A stretch of 64,000 bases of DNA from a bacterium YEK0313 (GCA_000751295.2 CCMO02000001.1:3624615-3688614); one strand, 5' to 3'; positions 18,482 through 27,964 are shown, counted from the first letter of the stretch. Translations and numbers: made by a program. The notes: generated by a model not told the origin, from the sequence alone.

Positions 18482-19786
18482 TCAGCGCTCGGCCCCCGCA
18501 AGCCATGTCTCCCAGGCGATCTGGGCTCTCGCACCGATGCCGCGCAACGGCTCGGGCGGCAGCCAGTTCGGGCCGTCGAGCGCCAGCCGGTCGCTCAGCA
18601 ATTGCGACGGCACGCCATGGGCGAGCTCCGCCAGCAGCCTGCCGTGGATCGTGCCGCGGGTGACCCCGGCGCCGCCGCAGCCGGCCGAGACGAAAAGGCC
18701 CGGCCTGACCTCGCCGAACAGGAAGGCGCCATTGTGCGTCACCGCGGTCAGCCCGCCCCAGACATGTTCGAAGGCATAGCTCTTCAACCCCGGGAAGCGG
18801 TTGCGGTAGAGCTGCGTCAGCATGGCCCGCGCCGCATCGGGCTCGAGTTCGCGCTCATAGGAATCGCCGCTCCTCACCAGCAGCCGTCCCATCGTCTTGC
18901 GCAAGGTGGAGCCCATGCGATGGGCCGGCAGCGCGCCCCATTGCGGCGCCTCGCCGAAACGTTCGAGCGTCGCCGCGTCGAGCTCGGGCGTGAAGGCGCC
19001 ATAGGTGTAGATCCCGACCATCCGGTCGCCGCCGAGGCCGAAGGCCCGGGCATGCAGATTGTTGGTCAGGAACAGCCGGTCGGCGACGAAGTCGCCGCGG
19101 CTCGTGCGCACCGTGAAGGGGGCCTCATTGCCGAGCGCGAGCACCGGGGTGTTCTCGACCAGCGTCACCGCCGCCGGCAGGCTGTCGGCAAGCCCCCGGT
19201 GCAGCGCGGCCGGCTGCACCAGCGCGCGCGTCAGCGACTGGATGCCGCGGCGATAATAGCCTGTCCCGAAGATGCGCCTGAGCTCCTCGGCCGCATAGTC
19301 CTTCGATGCGATGCCCCAGGACAGGTAGCGGTCGCGCGTCGCGCGGACGGTCCTTTCGCCGCCGGCTGTCGCCGCCGCCGTGATGGCCGGCACATCCTCC
19401 TGCCAGTCGCAGGCGATCGCATGGGTCGCGACAAGCTGGCGCAGCCAGTCGAGCCCGGCCTGAACCAGTGCGATCTGGCGCGCCGCCCAATCGGCAGTGA
19501 AGCCTGCGGCATTGGCGCTCGGCTCGCCGGGATTGATCAGCAGATAGCCGGAATTCCGCCCCGAAGCCCCCTCGCCCATGGTCGCCGCGTCGAGGAGCAG
19601 CACCTCCTCGCCCGGGGCGAGCTCGGCGAGACGCCGGGCCGCGGCGAGGCCGGTATAACCGGCGCCGACGACGATGGTCCGGAACCAGCGCTGCCGCGGC
19701 ACCTCCTCCCGCGGCACGCGTTCCGGCAGCAAGGCGTTCCAGCCGGACCGGGCCTTGTAGGCGGGCGCTGTCTCATGGTTCGTCAT
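18482..19786 (-). CDS. FAD-dependent oxidoreductase (DadA/OrdL/PuuB-like)
   Basis: This 434-residue flavoprotein of the D-amino-acid oxidase fold has the dinucleotide-binding motif VVGAGYTGLAAARRLAE near residue 40 and EGASGRNSGYLL, typical of OrdL/PuuB-type amine oxidases. The C-terminal FAD contact is SAGCGGAGVTRGTIHGRLLAE. It likely oxidises the C-N bond of an amino acid or of a gamma-glutamyl-amine. It is the last gene of the gamma-glutamyltransferase/peptide-importer unit, 56 bp after the ATPase gene, so its substrate is probably a product of that uptake system. Confidence 0.88.
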   Translation of the reverse strand: MTNHETAPAYKARSGWNALLPERVPREEVPRQRWFRTIVVGAGYTGLAAARRLAELAPGEEVLLLDAATMGEGASGRNSGYLLINPGEPSANAAGFTADWAARQIALVQAGLDWLRQLVATHAIACDWQEDVPAITAAATAGGERTVRATRDRYLSWGIASKDYAAEELRRIFGTGYYRRGIQSLTRALVQPAALHRGLADSLPAAVTLVENTPVLALGNEAPFTVRTSRGDFVADRLFLTNNLHARAFGLGGDRMVGIYTYGAFTPELDAATLERFGEAPQWGALPAHRMGSTLRKTMGRLLVRSGDSYERELEPDAARAMLTQLYRNRFPGLKSYAFEHVWGGLTAVTHNGAFLFGEVRPGLFVSAGCGGAGVTRGTIHGRLLAELAHGVPSQLLSDRLALDGPNWLPPEPLRGIGARAQIAWETWLAGAER

Positions 19787-19842
19787 GTCGCACCGGATGG
19801 TTTCAGGCCGTTCGACGCCCGGCGGGGCAAGCGAACGGCAGG

Positions 19843-21465
19843 TCAGGTGGCCGCGGCTTCGCGCACGAAGCCGGGCACGGCGGCGAGCAGCTCGCGCGTA
19901 TAGGCGGCGTCGGGTTGTTCGAACACGCGCCGCGACGGCCCGATCTCGACGATCCGGCCGCGCTGCATCACCGCGATGCGGTCGCAGATGTTGGACGCGA
20001 CGCGCAGGTCGTGGGTGACGAAGATCATCGCGAAGCCGAGCCGCAGCTGCAGGTCCTCGAACAGCCGCAGCACCTGCGCCTGCACCGAGACGTCGAGCGC
20101 CGAGACCGCCTCGTCGGCGACGATCACCGAGGGCTCCATGGCGAGCGCACGGGCAATGCAGATCCGCTGGCGCTGGCCGCCGGAGAATTCGTGCGGGAAA
20201 CGATCGAGCGCGTCGTGCCGAAGCCCGACCAGCTCCATCAGCTCCGCGGCCCGCGCGATGGCCCTGGCGCGCGGCACGCCATGCTGCACCGGCCCCTCGA
20301 TCAGCGACTGGCCGACCCGACGGCGGGGATTGAGCGACTTGTAGGGGTCCTGAAAGACCATCTGGATATGCCGGCGCATCTCGCGCAGCGCCGTGCCGGC
20401 AAGCCCCGCGACGTCGCGCTCCCTGAACAGGATGCGGCCGGAATCGGGCGTCTCGAAGCGCAGCAGGGCCTTGGCGAGGCTGGTCTTGCCGGAGCCGGAT
20501 TCGCCGACGATGCCGAGCGTCTCGCCCGGCGCGAGGCTGAACGAGACGGCGTCGAGCGCGCGCGTCTCCCGACGCGCGCCGAGAAAGCTCGTCGAACGAT
20601 AGGTCAGCGTCAGGTTCTCGACGGCGAGCAGCGGCCGGTCGCGGGCCTCCGGCTCGGCCCGGTAGCGGAAGCGCGGCACGGCGTCGATCAGCGCGCGCGT
20701 ATAGGCATGCTCCGGCGCGGTCAACACCTTCGCCGGTGCGCCGCGCTCGACCACCTCGCCCTGGCGCATGACCACGACATGGTCGGCGACATCGGCGACG
20801 ACGCCGAAATCATGGGTGATCATCAGGATGCCGCTGTCGTGCTTGGTCAGGAGCTCGCGGAACAGCCTGAGGATCTGTGCCTGGGTGGTGACGTCGAGCG
20901 CGGTGGTCGGTTCGTCGGCGATGATCAGCGCCGGTTCCAGCGCCAGCGCCATGGCGATCATCACGCGCTGGCGCTGGCCGCCGGAGAGCTGATGCGGATA
21001 GGCCCCGGCGAGCCGCGCGGGTTCGGGCAGATGCACATCCGCCATCAGCTCGCCAACGCGGGCGGCCACCCGCTCGCGCGCCATGTCCGGACGATGGATG
21101 CGCAGCACCTCGGCAATCTGCTCGCCGACCCGCATGACCGGATTGAGCGCCGTCAGCGGCTCCTGGAAGATCATCGCCATGCGGTTGCCGCGCAGGTCGC
21201 ACAGGCGCGCCGGCGAAGCGGCGGCAATGTCCTCGCCCTCCAGGCGGATCGTGCCGGCGGTGATGCGCAGCACCGTCTCGGGCAGGAGACGCATGACGGC
21301 GGCGGCCGTCACCGACTTGCCCGAGCCGGACTCGCCGACCACGCAGACGATCTGGCGGCGATGGACCTCGAGCGAGAGCCCGTGCACCGCATGGGTGCGG
21401 TCGAGCCCTTCGGGAAGCGCGACGCTCAGGTTTTCGATGCGCAGGATCGGCTCTGACGCGGTCAT
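19843..21465 (-). CDS. Fused dual-ATPase peptide ABC transporter protein (GsiA-like)
   Basis: A single 540-residue chain carries two complete ABC domains in tandem. The first has Walker A GESGSGKSVTA, signature LSGGQRQR and Walker B LIIADEPTTALD; the second has GESGSGKTSLA, FSGGQRQR and VIVADEAVSALD. GsiA, the glutathione-importer ATPase of enterobacteria, has this fused DppD-DppF arrangement. The second Walker B reads DEAVSAL rather than DEPVSAL, a common variant. ATG 21465 overlaps the permease stop (ATGA). It is part of the unit containing gamma-glutamyltransferase. Confidence 0.94.
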   Translation of the reverse strand: MTASEPILRIENLSVALPEGLDRTHAVHGLSLEVHRRQIVCVVGESGSGKSVTAAAVMRLLPETVLRITAGTIRLEGEDIAAASPARLCDLRGNRMAMIFQEPLTALNPVMRVGEQIAEVLRIHRPDMARERVAARVGELMADVHLPEPARLAGAYPHQLSGGQRQRVMIAMALALEPALIIADEPTTALDVTTQAQILRLFRELLTKHDSGILMITHDFGVVADVADHVVVMRQGEVVERGAPAKVLTAPEHAYTRALIDAVPRFRYRAEPEARDRPLLAVENLTLTYRSTSFLGARRETRALDAVSFSLAPGETLGIVGESGSGKTSLAKALLRFETPDSGRILFRERDVAGLAGTALREMRRHIQMVFQDPYKSLNPRRRVGQSLIEGPVQHGVPRARAIARAAELMELVGLRHDALDRFPHEFSGGQRQRICIARALAMEPSVIVADEAVSALDVSVQAQVLRLFEDLQLRLGFAMIFVTHDLRVASNICDRIAVMQRGRIVEIGPSRRVFEQPDAAYTRELLAAVPGFVREAAAT

Positions 21466-22343
21466 GACGAGACTTTCGCGGCGCGGGAGAGACGCGGATC
21501 GAGCCGGTCGCGCAGGCCATCGCCAAGCAGGTTGACGGCCATGACGGTGACCGCGAGGAACAGCCCCGGCGCGATGATCGTCCACGGCGCACGCTGGAAC
21601 ACCGCGCGCCCCTCGGCCAGGACATTGCCCCAGCTCGGCAGGTCCGGCGGGAAGCCGACGCCGAGGAAGCCGAGCACGGCTTCCGACAGGATCGCCGCCG
21701 CAAACATGTAGGTCGTCTGCACGATCAGCGGCGCGATGCAGCTCGGCAGGATGTGGCGGACGAGCACGCGCAGCGGCGGAATGCCGAGGCCCTCGGCCGC
21801 GCGCACATAGGCTTCCTCGCGCACGCTGAGCACCACGCTGCGCACCAGCCGCGTCACGCGCGGGATCTCGGCGAAGGTGATCGCGGCGACGATGGTCACG
21901 AGGCTCGGTCCGACCAGCGACACCAGCGCCACGGCGAACAGGATGCCGGGAATGGCCATGATGCCGTCCATGATCCGCATGACGATCGGATCGAGCCAGC
22001 GCAGATAGCCGGTCAGGAGCCCCACCACGGTGCCGATCGCGGCGCCCGCCAGCGCCGCCAGCAGGCCGACCAGCAGCGAGATCCGGCCGCCATGCAGCAC
22101 GAGCGCGAAGACGTCGCGGCCGAGCGCATCGGTGCCGAACCAGAAGTCGGCGCCCGGCGGCCTGAGCCGCTGGCGCGGACGGATCAGCAGCGCGTCGTCG
22201 CCCGTGATCGGCGCCGCGAAGACGGCCGAGAGCACGATCGCGATCAGCAGCACGCCGCTGAACAGGGCGACGCGGTTCGCCAGCAGCGCCTCGACGAGCG
22301 GGCTGCGGCGCGCGCGGGATAGGGTGCGTTCCGTGACCGACAT
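21462..22343 (-). CDS. Peptide ABC transporter permease (DppC/GsiD-like)
   Basis: This inner-membrane permease has 293 residues from MSVTERTLSRARRSPLVEAL, with one N-terminal helix, PPGADFWFGTDALGRDVFALVLHGGR, further helices and the EAA-type loop EAVLGFLGVGFPPDLPSWGNVL. It ends VNLLGDGLRDRLDPRLSRA, the usual DppC terminus. A TTG 12 bp upstream also opens the frame, but GAGG at proper distance favours ATG 22343. Its stop overlaps the ATPase start. Confidence 0.94.
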   Translation of the reverse strand: MSVTERTLSRARRSPLVEALLANRVALFSGVLLIAIVLSAVFAAPITGDDALLIRPRQRLRPPGADFWFGTDALGRDVFALVLHGGRISLLVGLLAALAGAAIGTVVGLLTGYLRWLDPIVMRIMDGIMAIPGILFAVALVSLVGPSLVTIVAAITFAEIPRVTRLVRSVVLSVREEAYVRAAEGLGIPPLRVLVRHILPSCIAPLIVQTTYMFAAAILSEAVLGFLGVGFPPDLPSWGNVLAEGRAVFQRAPWTIIAPGLFLAVTVMAVNLLGDGLRDRLDPRLSRAAKVSS

Positions 22344-22351
22344 GACCGGCC

Positions 22352-23293
22352 TCAATACCGGATGCGCGGATCGACGATCACATAGGCGATGTCGATCATG
22401 AGGTTCACGCCGACATAGATCAGCGCGAAGAAGAGCATCAGGCCCTGAACCACCGGATAGTCGCGGGCGAGGATCGCGTCGATGGTCAGGCGGCCGACGC
22501 CGGGAATGTTGAAGACGCTTTCGGTCACCACCACGCCGCTGATCAGGAGGGCGATGCCGAGCCCGATCACCGTGATGATCGGCACGGCGGCATTCGGCAG
22601 CGCGTGGCGCCAGAGCACGCGGCGCTCGATATTGCCCTTGGCCCGCGCCGTGCGCACGAAATCCTCGCCGAGCACTTCGAGCAGGCTGGAGCGGGTGACC
22701 CGGGCGATCAGCGCCATGAAGACGAGGGCGAGCGTCAGCGAAGGCAAGGCGAGATGACGCAGCGCTGCGAGCGGATCCTCGAACGGGCTGACATAGCCCT
22801 GGACCGGGAAGATGTCGGCCTTCACCGCCAGCAGCAGGATCAGGATGTAGCCGATGACGAAGGCCGGCACCGAAAAGCCGACCACCGACAGCATCATCAC
22901 CGCCCGGTCGACCCAGCTGTTGTGCCGCCAGGCGGCGATCGCGCCGAGCGGCACGGCGACGAGCACGGTGATCAGGATCGCGCTCGCCGCCAGCACCAGC
23001 GTCGGCTCCAGCCGGTCGAAGATCAGGCTGAGCACGGGGATCTTCGACAGGATGGACATGCCGAGATGGCCGCGCGCGATCTCGCTGAGCCAGGCGAGAT
23101 ATTGCACGGCGAGCGGCCGGTCGAGGCCCATATCGGTGCGGATGCGCGCCAGGGCCTCGGGCCCGGCCGTCTCGCCGGCAATGACGAGCGCGGGATCGCC
23201 CGGGCTCAGGCGAAGCAGGAGGAAGACGATGGTGGCGACGACCAGCATGACCGGCACAGCCATCGCGATCCTGAGCGCGATCAGCCTCAGCAT
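22352..23293 (-). CDS. Peptide ABC transporter permease (DppB/GsiC-like)
   Basis: This permease has 313 residues beginning MLRLIALRIAMAVPVMLVVATIVF split over its first helix, followed by SPGDPALVIAG and a DppB-type EAA loop (FVRTARAKGNIERRVLWRHALPN). It ends YVIVDPRIRY, typical of the family. ATG 23293 overlaps the binding-protein stop (TGATG), so the long open frame upstream to 23665 is out of frame with, and inside, the binding-protein gene. Confidence 0.95.
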   Translation of the reverse strand: MLRLIALRIAMAVPVMLVVATIVFLLLRLSPGDPALVIAGETAGPEALARIRTDMGLDRPLAVQYLAWLSEIARGHLGMSILSKIPVLSLIFDRLEPTLVLAASAILITVLVAVPLGAIAAWRHNSWVDRAVMMLSVVGFSVPAFVIGYILILLLAVKADIFPVQGYVSPFEDPLAALRHLALPSLTLALVFMALIARVTRSSLLEVLGEDFVRTARAKGNIERRVLWRHALPNAAVPIITVIGLGIALLISGVVVTESVFNIPGVGRLTIDAILARDYPVVQGLMLFFALIYVGVNLMIDIAYVIVDPRIRY

Positions 23294-24870
23294 CAGACCT
23301 TGTCCACGCCCCAGGTGACCATGACCGGCGACGGCACGTAGCCGGAGACGTTGGAGCGGAAGGCCTCGTAGTCGAAATAGGTGCCGAGCGGGATGTAGAA
23401 GACGAGCTCGTAGGCGCGCTTCTGCATGGCCTCGACGATCGCCTTCTGCCGCTCCGGATCGGTCTCGCGCTGGTAGCGGTCCTTCAGGGCCTCCGTTTCC
23501 GGATCGTCGACGAAACCGGTATAGGCGCCCCTGCCCCGCGCATCGAAATTGAGATTGCCGAGCGGTGAGATCAGGTCGATCCGGTCGAACACCGCATGGG
23601 CCAGGTTCCAGCCGCCTTCGGCGACCGGATCGGTCTTGGCGCGCCTCGCCAGGAATGCGCTCCATTCCATGGTCTGGATATCGGCGGGCATGCCGATCTG
23701 GCGCAGGAGTTGCTGGGTCAGCGGCGCCAGCGGCGCGAAGGAGGCGATGTCGCCCGGCGTGATGATGACGATCCTCTCGCCCTTGTAGCCGGCCTCCTGC
23801 AGTAGCGCCTTCGCCTTGGCGATATTGGGCTTGCCGGTATCGGGAAAGCCGACGGCGGTTTCCAGCGGCGTGCCGCAGCCGAAGAAGGCCGGGCAGATCT
23901 GATAGGATTCCGGGTCGCCGATCGAGGCGTCCATATAGTCCTGCTGGGTGACGACCGCCTGCACCGCCTGGCGCACCTTCACATTGTTGAACGGCGGCTG
24001 CGCCCAGTTGAAGCGGATGGTCGAGGCATTGGGCCCGGGCCGGCGGCGGATCACCACGTCCCGGTTGCCCTGCAGCAGCGAACGCTGGTCGGCGTTCAGG
24101 TTTTCCAGAAGGTCGATCTCGCCCTTGGCGAGCGCGTTGATCGCCGTCTGCTTGCTCGGAAACCAGACGACCTCGACGCGGTCGACCTTGACCTGCTTGC
24201 CGCCGGCCAGGCCATCGGGCGGCTCGGCGCGCGGGACATATTTCTCGAAGCGCTCATAGGCCCAGCTGACGCCCGGGCGGAATTCGGACTGCACGAAGCG
24301 GAACGGGCCGGAACCGACGACCTCCTCCAGAACCTTGTCCGGCGCGAGCGTGGCAATGCGTTTCGGCATGACAAAAAGCGGGATGGAGCTCGGCCGGGCG
24401 AAAGCTTCCAGCATCGGCCCGAACGGTTCCTTCAGGTCGATGCGGAAGGTCTTGCCGTCGACCGCCCGCATGGCCGTGATCGCGGCGGCAAGGCGCAGGC
24501 CGACCACGTCCTTCTTGGCCCAGCGCGCGATCGAGGCGACGCAGTCCTCCGCGGTGACCTCCTGCCCGTCGTGGAAGGGGAGGCCATCGCGCAGCACGAA
24601 GGTCCACGACAGCTTGTCCGCGCTGACCGACCATTCCCTGACCATTTGCGGCTGCGGCCGGTAGCGCGCATCCACCGCGAACAGCGTGTCATAGACCATG
24701 AAGGCGTGGTTGCGGGTGATGTAGGCGTTGGTCACGACCGGGTCGAGCACACGCAGTGCGGCATGCGGCGCCAGCCGCAGCGTCTTCTTTCCCTGGGCGC
24801 GCGCCGGGCTCATGGCGGCGAAAAGGGCTCCGGCCGACAGGGCCAGGGCATCGCGTCGATGGATCAGCAT
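23293..24870 (-). CDS. ABC transporter substrate-binding protein, SBP family 5 (GsiB-like)
   Basis: This 525-residue periplasmic protein has a signal peptide rich in Ala (MLIHRRDALALSAGALFAAMSPARAQ) whose HRRD start faintly resembles a Tat motif. The SBP_bac_5 body includes LSWTFVLRDGLPFHDGQEVTAEDCVASIARW and FNNVKVRQAVQAVV. The ligand is unknown. Lying between gamma-glutamyltransferase and GsiC/D/A-like genes, it probably binds glutathione or other gamma-glutamyl peptides. Confidence 0.92.
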   Translation of the reverse strand: MLIHRRDALALSAGALFAAMSPARAQGKKTLRLAPHAALRVLDPVVTNAYITRNHAFMVYDTLFAVDARYRPQPQMVREWSVSADKLSWTFVLRDGLPFHDGQEVTAEDCVASIARWAKKDVVGLRLAAAITAMRAVDGKTFRIDLKEPFGPMLEAFARPSSIPLFVMPKRIATLAPDKVLEEVVGSGPFRFVQSEFRPGVSWAYERFEKYVPRAEPPDGLAGGKQVKVDRVEVVWFPSKQTAINALAKGEIDLLENLNADQRSLLQGNRDVVIRRRPGPNASTIRFNWAQPPFNNVKVRQAVQAVVTQQDYMDASIGDPESYQICPAFFGCGTPLETAVGFPDTGKPNIAKAKALLQEAGYKGERIVIITPGDIASFAPLAPLTQQLLRQIGMPADIQTMEWSAFLARRAKTDPVAEGGWNLAHAVFDRIDLISPLGNLNFDARGRGAYTGFVDDPETEALKDRYQRETDPERQKAIVEAMQKRAYELVFYIPLGTYFDYEAFRSNVSGYVPSPVMVTWGVDKV

Positions 24871-24933
24871 GGGCTCCGTTCCCCTTGTCTCGGGCGGGCT
24901 TGGCGCCCGCTTCGTCGGTGATGCGTCGTCGGC

Positions 24934-26634
24934 TCAGTAGCTGCGGCCCCGGCGGGGGTCCGGCCAGAACGAGGTGCCCGCGCGCGCCGCACCGCCGCCC
25001 ATTCCCATCGGCACGCCGTCGGCGCGCCAGCACGCGGCACCCTCCATCGCACCGTCGGCGCCGAAGCCGATGATCGCCATGCCGCCGGCGACGTGATCGA
25101 CCGGCGCGATGCGATGGCCGAGCGCGGCAAGCTTCGCGCGCACGGCCTCCGGCACGCCGAGCTCGATCTCGGCCTCCTGGCCCCAGGTGAAGACGCGTGG
25201 CGCTTCCGCCGTCTCCTGCGGGCTCATGCCGTGGTCGACGAGATTGAGCACGGCCTGCATGGCGGAGGCCGGGATGCGGTGCGCGCCGGGCAGCCCGAGC
25301 GCGAACAGCGGCCGGCCGTCGCGCTTGCCGATCAGCGCCGTGATGCCGCTCGTGATGCGCTTGCCGGGCTCCAGCGACAGCGCCTTTCCGGGATGCGGAT
25401 CGAACAGATACATGTAGTTGTTCGGGATGATGCCGGTTCCCGGGATCATGATGCGCGCGCCGAACAGGCTGTTGATCGTCTGCGTCGAGGTGACGATGTT
25501 GCCCTCGGCATCGGCGAGCGTGACATGCGTGGTATTGGCCGACTCGTTCGACAGGATGCGGGCATCGAAGGTTCCGGCCCGGCCGGGGTCGATCTCCGTG
25601 CGCCGCAACGCCGCATAATCCTTGGAGATCAGCCTATCGGTCGGAACGTCGACGAAATCGGGATCGGCGGTGACCGCGCGCCGGTCGGCGGCCGCGATCT
25701 TCAGCGCCTCCAGCACGAGATGCAGCGTCTCGGCCGTGCCGAAGCCGAGCTGCCGCACGTCATAGGCTTCCAGCAGGTTCAGGATCTGCAGCGTCTGCAC
25801 GCCGCCCGAGCATGGCGGCGGCGGCCCGACGATCTCGACGCCGCGATAGAGGCCGCGGACCGGCTCGCGCTGGATCGTCCGATAGGCGGCGAGGTCCTCG
25901 AACCGGAGGAACGAGCCGGCCTGTTCGAGATGGGCGGCGATGCGCCTGCCGAGCGCGCCGCCATAGACCGCAGCGGGCCCTTCCGCCGCGATCTGCCGGA
26001 GCGTTCCGGCATAGTCGCGTTGAACCAGCAGGTCGCCCGCCTGCAGCGGCTTGCCGCCCGGCAGGAAGACGGCCGCGATCTCCGGGTCGAGGGCGAGATC
26101 GGGCGCGATCTCGTTGATGCAGGTGGCAAGATAGGGCGACAGCCGGAAGCCGCGCTCGGCGTGGCGGATCGCCGGCGCGATCAGATCGGGCAGCGGCAGG
26201 CGGCCGAACCGCTCGGCCGCCTCGCACCAGGCCTTGAGCGTGCCCGGCACGGCGACGGCCTTCGGTCCGACGCGGTTGGCGCGGCCCCTCGCCTCCATAT
26301 AGTCGGGCCATGCGTCCGAAATCGGCGTGAAGCTGTCCGGGCGCGCCGCCGCCGGCGCCGTCGACAGGCCGTCGAGCACGATCTCGCGGCCATCCGCGAG
26401 GCGGATCAGGGCGACGCCACCGCCGAGAATGCCGACCATCATCGGCTCGACCACGGTCAGCGTGAACAGGGCCGACACCGCGGCATCGATGGCATTGCCG
26501 CCGGCCGCCAGCATTTCGACGGCCGCGGCGGATGCCAGCGGATGGTTGGTCACGGCCATGCCACGATGCGACGCGACGGCCGTCTTTTCACAAATGAAGG
26601 GGCTTCCCGCCCGATCGCGCCAATCCATAGCCAC
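24934..26634 (-). CDS. Gamma-glutamyltransferase family protein (Ntn hydrolase)
   Basis: This 566-residue member of the gamma-glutamyltransferase family is made as a proenzyme that cleaves itself before a catalytic threonine, then hydrolyses or transfers gamma-glutamyl groups. N-terminal motifs are GMAVTNHPLASAAAVEMLAAGG (19 of these follow the Met) and VGILGGGVALI. The autoprocessing site lies in NESANTTHVTLADAEGN near residue 372, and the oxyanion region is ARIMIPGTGIIPNNYM. No signal peptide is evident, unlike enterobacterial periplasmic GGT, so it may act in the cytoplasm on imported gamma-glutamyl compounds. It is first in the importer unit; a lysR gene lies immediately upstream. Confidence 0.93.
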   Translation of the reverse strand: MAMDWRDRAGSPFICEKTAVASHRGMAVTNHPLASAAAVEMLAAGGNAIDAAVSALFTLTVVEPMMVGILGGGVALIRLADGREIVLDGLSTAPAAARPDSFTPISDAWPDYMEARGRANRVGPKAVAVPGTLKAWCEAAERFGRLPLPDLIAPAIRHAERGFRLSPYLATCINEIAPDLALDPEIAAVFLPGGKPLQAGDLLVQRDYAGTLRQIAAEGPAAVYGGALGRRIAAHLEQAGSFLRFEDLAAYRTIQREPVRGLYRGVEIVGPPPPCSGGVQTLQILNLLEAYDVRQLGFGTAETLHLVLEALKIAAADRRAVTADPDFVDVPTDRLISKDYAALRRTEIDPGRAGTFDARILSNESANTTHVTLADAEGNIVTSTQTINSLFGARIMIPGTGIIPNNYMYLFDPHPGKALSLEPGKRITSGITALIGKRDGRPLFALGLPGAHRIPASAMQAVLNLVDHGMSPQETAEAPRVFTWGQEAEIELGVPEAVRAKLAALGHRIAPVDHVAGGMAIIGFGADGAMEGAACWRADGVPMGMGGGAARAGTSFWPDPRRGRSY

Positions 26635-26678
26635 GAACCCGCTGTCGATGATCAGCGATTATTCGGCCGGACTTTCAA

Positions 26679-26690
26679 ATCGGTCCAATA
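26679..26690 (-). promoter_or_regulatory. Candidate LysR-regulator operator upstream of the gamma-glutamyltransferase unit
   Basis: Read on the minus strand this is TATTGGACCGAT, 45 bp before the gamma-glutamyltransferase ATG. The identical 12-mer occurs at 27706-27717 in the lysR promoter region. Position and repetition suggest a site for the LysR regulator encoded between the two copies. Confidence 0.5.
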
Positions 26691-26720
26691 CGTGGCTGGC
26701 GGATTTTTGATAATTTGAGC

Positions 26721-27653
26721 TTATTGATTGGCCGGCTGCGCGCTCTTGCGCGCATGGGCAGCGAAGGCGCGCGCCACCGGCGAGGGCTCGTTGCGCCGAT
26801 AGCCCACGGCAAGCTCGGCCAGCACCGGCTCGCCGGCAATGGCGCGGTAGCGCAGCCCCGGAACCTGGATGCTCCTCAGCGACTGCGGCACCAGCGCGAC
26901 GCCGAGACCGACCGCGACCATGCTGGCTATGGTGACGAAGTCGCGCCCCTGCGGACCGAGGCGCGGGAAGAAGCCGGCGGCCCGGCAGGCCGCGGTCGTA
27001 TGGGCGTGAAAGCTGACGCCCGCCGGGTGGCGCGGCGTGATGAAGATGTCGCCGTTGAGGGCCGAAAGCGGCACCGCATCCTCTCCCGCCAGCGGGTGGT
27101 TCCCCGGCAGCGCAAGCATGATCTCCTCGAACAGGACCGGCGTCGAGGCGATGCCGAGCGGCAGCGGCACGGGCGGGCGGATGAAACCGATATCGAGCTT
27201 GCCCTGGTCGAGCTGATCGAGCTGCTGCGCCATCTCCATTTCCGCAATGTCGAGCTCGACCTCCGGATAGGCCTTGCGGAATTCCCCGATCATGGTGGTC
27301 AGCACGCCGGTATAGGCGGCCGAGCCGACATAGCCGATGGCGATGCGCCCGAGCTCGCCCCGTCCGGCCCGGCGCGTCACCAGAAGCGCCGTCTCGGTCT
27401 GCTGCAGCGCCTTGCGCGCCTCCTCGGCGAAGAGCTCGCCGGCCAGCGTCAGCTTCACCGAGCGGCGCGTGCGGTCGAACAAGGGTGTTCCGACGATCGC
27501 CTCCAGGTTCTTGATCTGCTGGCTCAGGCCCGGCTGAGCGATGCGCAGCCGCTCCGCCGCCCGGCCGTAGTTCAGCTCGTCGGCGGTCGCGAGAAAGTAA
27601 CGCAGATGCCTGAGCTCGAGCATTGCGCTGCTGGGACGCCGGCCCGCCGCCAT
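26721..27653 (-). CDS. LysR-family transcriptional regulator
   Basis: This 310-residue regulator has an N-terminal winged HTH (LRHLRYFLATADELNYGRAAE through RLRIAQPGLSQQIKNLE, about residues 13-55) and a periplasmic-binding-like effector domain (FRKAYPEVELDIAEMEMAQQ; LDIGFIRPP). AAAGG lies about 9 bp before ATG 27653; a second start, MLELRHLRYF (27623), is possible. It lies upstream of the gamma-glutamyltransferase/importer genes on the same strand and divergent from the CoA-transferase gene. It could regulate either; the shared 12-mer favours the importer unit. Confidence 0.95.
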   Translation of the reverse strand: MAAGRRPSSAMLELRHLRYFLATADELNYGRAAERLRIAQPGLSQQIKNLEAIVGTPLFDRTRRSVKLTLAGELFAEEARKALQQTETALLVTRRAGRGELGRIAIGYVGSAAYTGVLTTMIGEFRKAYPEVELDIAEMEMAQQLDQLDQGKLDIGFIRPPVPLPLGIASTPVLFEEIMLALPGNHPLAGEDAVPLSALNGDIFITPRHPAGVSFHAHTTAACRAAGFFPRLGPQGRDFVTIASMVAVGLGVALVPQSLRSIQVPGLRYRAIAGEPVLAELAVGYRRNEPSPVARAFAAHARKSAQPANQ

Positions 27654-27705
27654 CGGTCATGCCTTTCGCTAAGAAGTCCGAATTCTTGAAAACGCGCGGG
27701 CGGGA

Positions 27706-27717
27706 TATTGGACCGAT
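27706..27717 (+). promoter_or_regulatory. Candidate LysR-regulator operator in the lysR-CoA-transferase intergenic region
   Basis: TATTGGACCGAT lies 53 bp upstream of the lysR start and is an exact copy, in inverted orientation, of the site before the gamma-glutamyltransferase gene. It is the only recognisable element in the 311-bp region 27654-27964; I see no gene there. Confidence 0.45.
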
Positions 27718-27964
27718 GGAAGACCGCTCAGCAATATCGTCGGATCGATCAGTGCCCTGCATCATCAGGCAAGGTGTGCATGAACCCTTCTTCCGCGGCT
27801 GCGCGGCCCTTCCCACGGCGCATCGGCGCGTCGTCCCCTCGCCTGCAGCGACAGCAGGCTTGCGGCGGCCGCGGCCCCGTCATGATGGCTCAGCAGGCTC
27901 GGCATAATAGGGGGCGGCGGCCGGTCCGAGCCTGTCATTTCCCCAGCGAAGCGAGCGAATTGCC

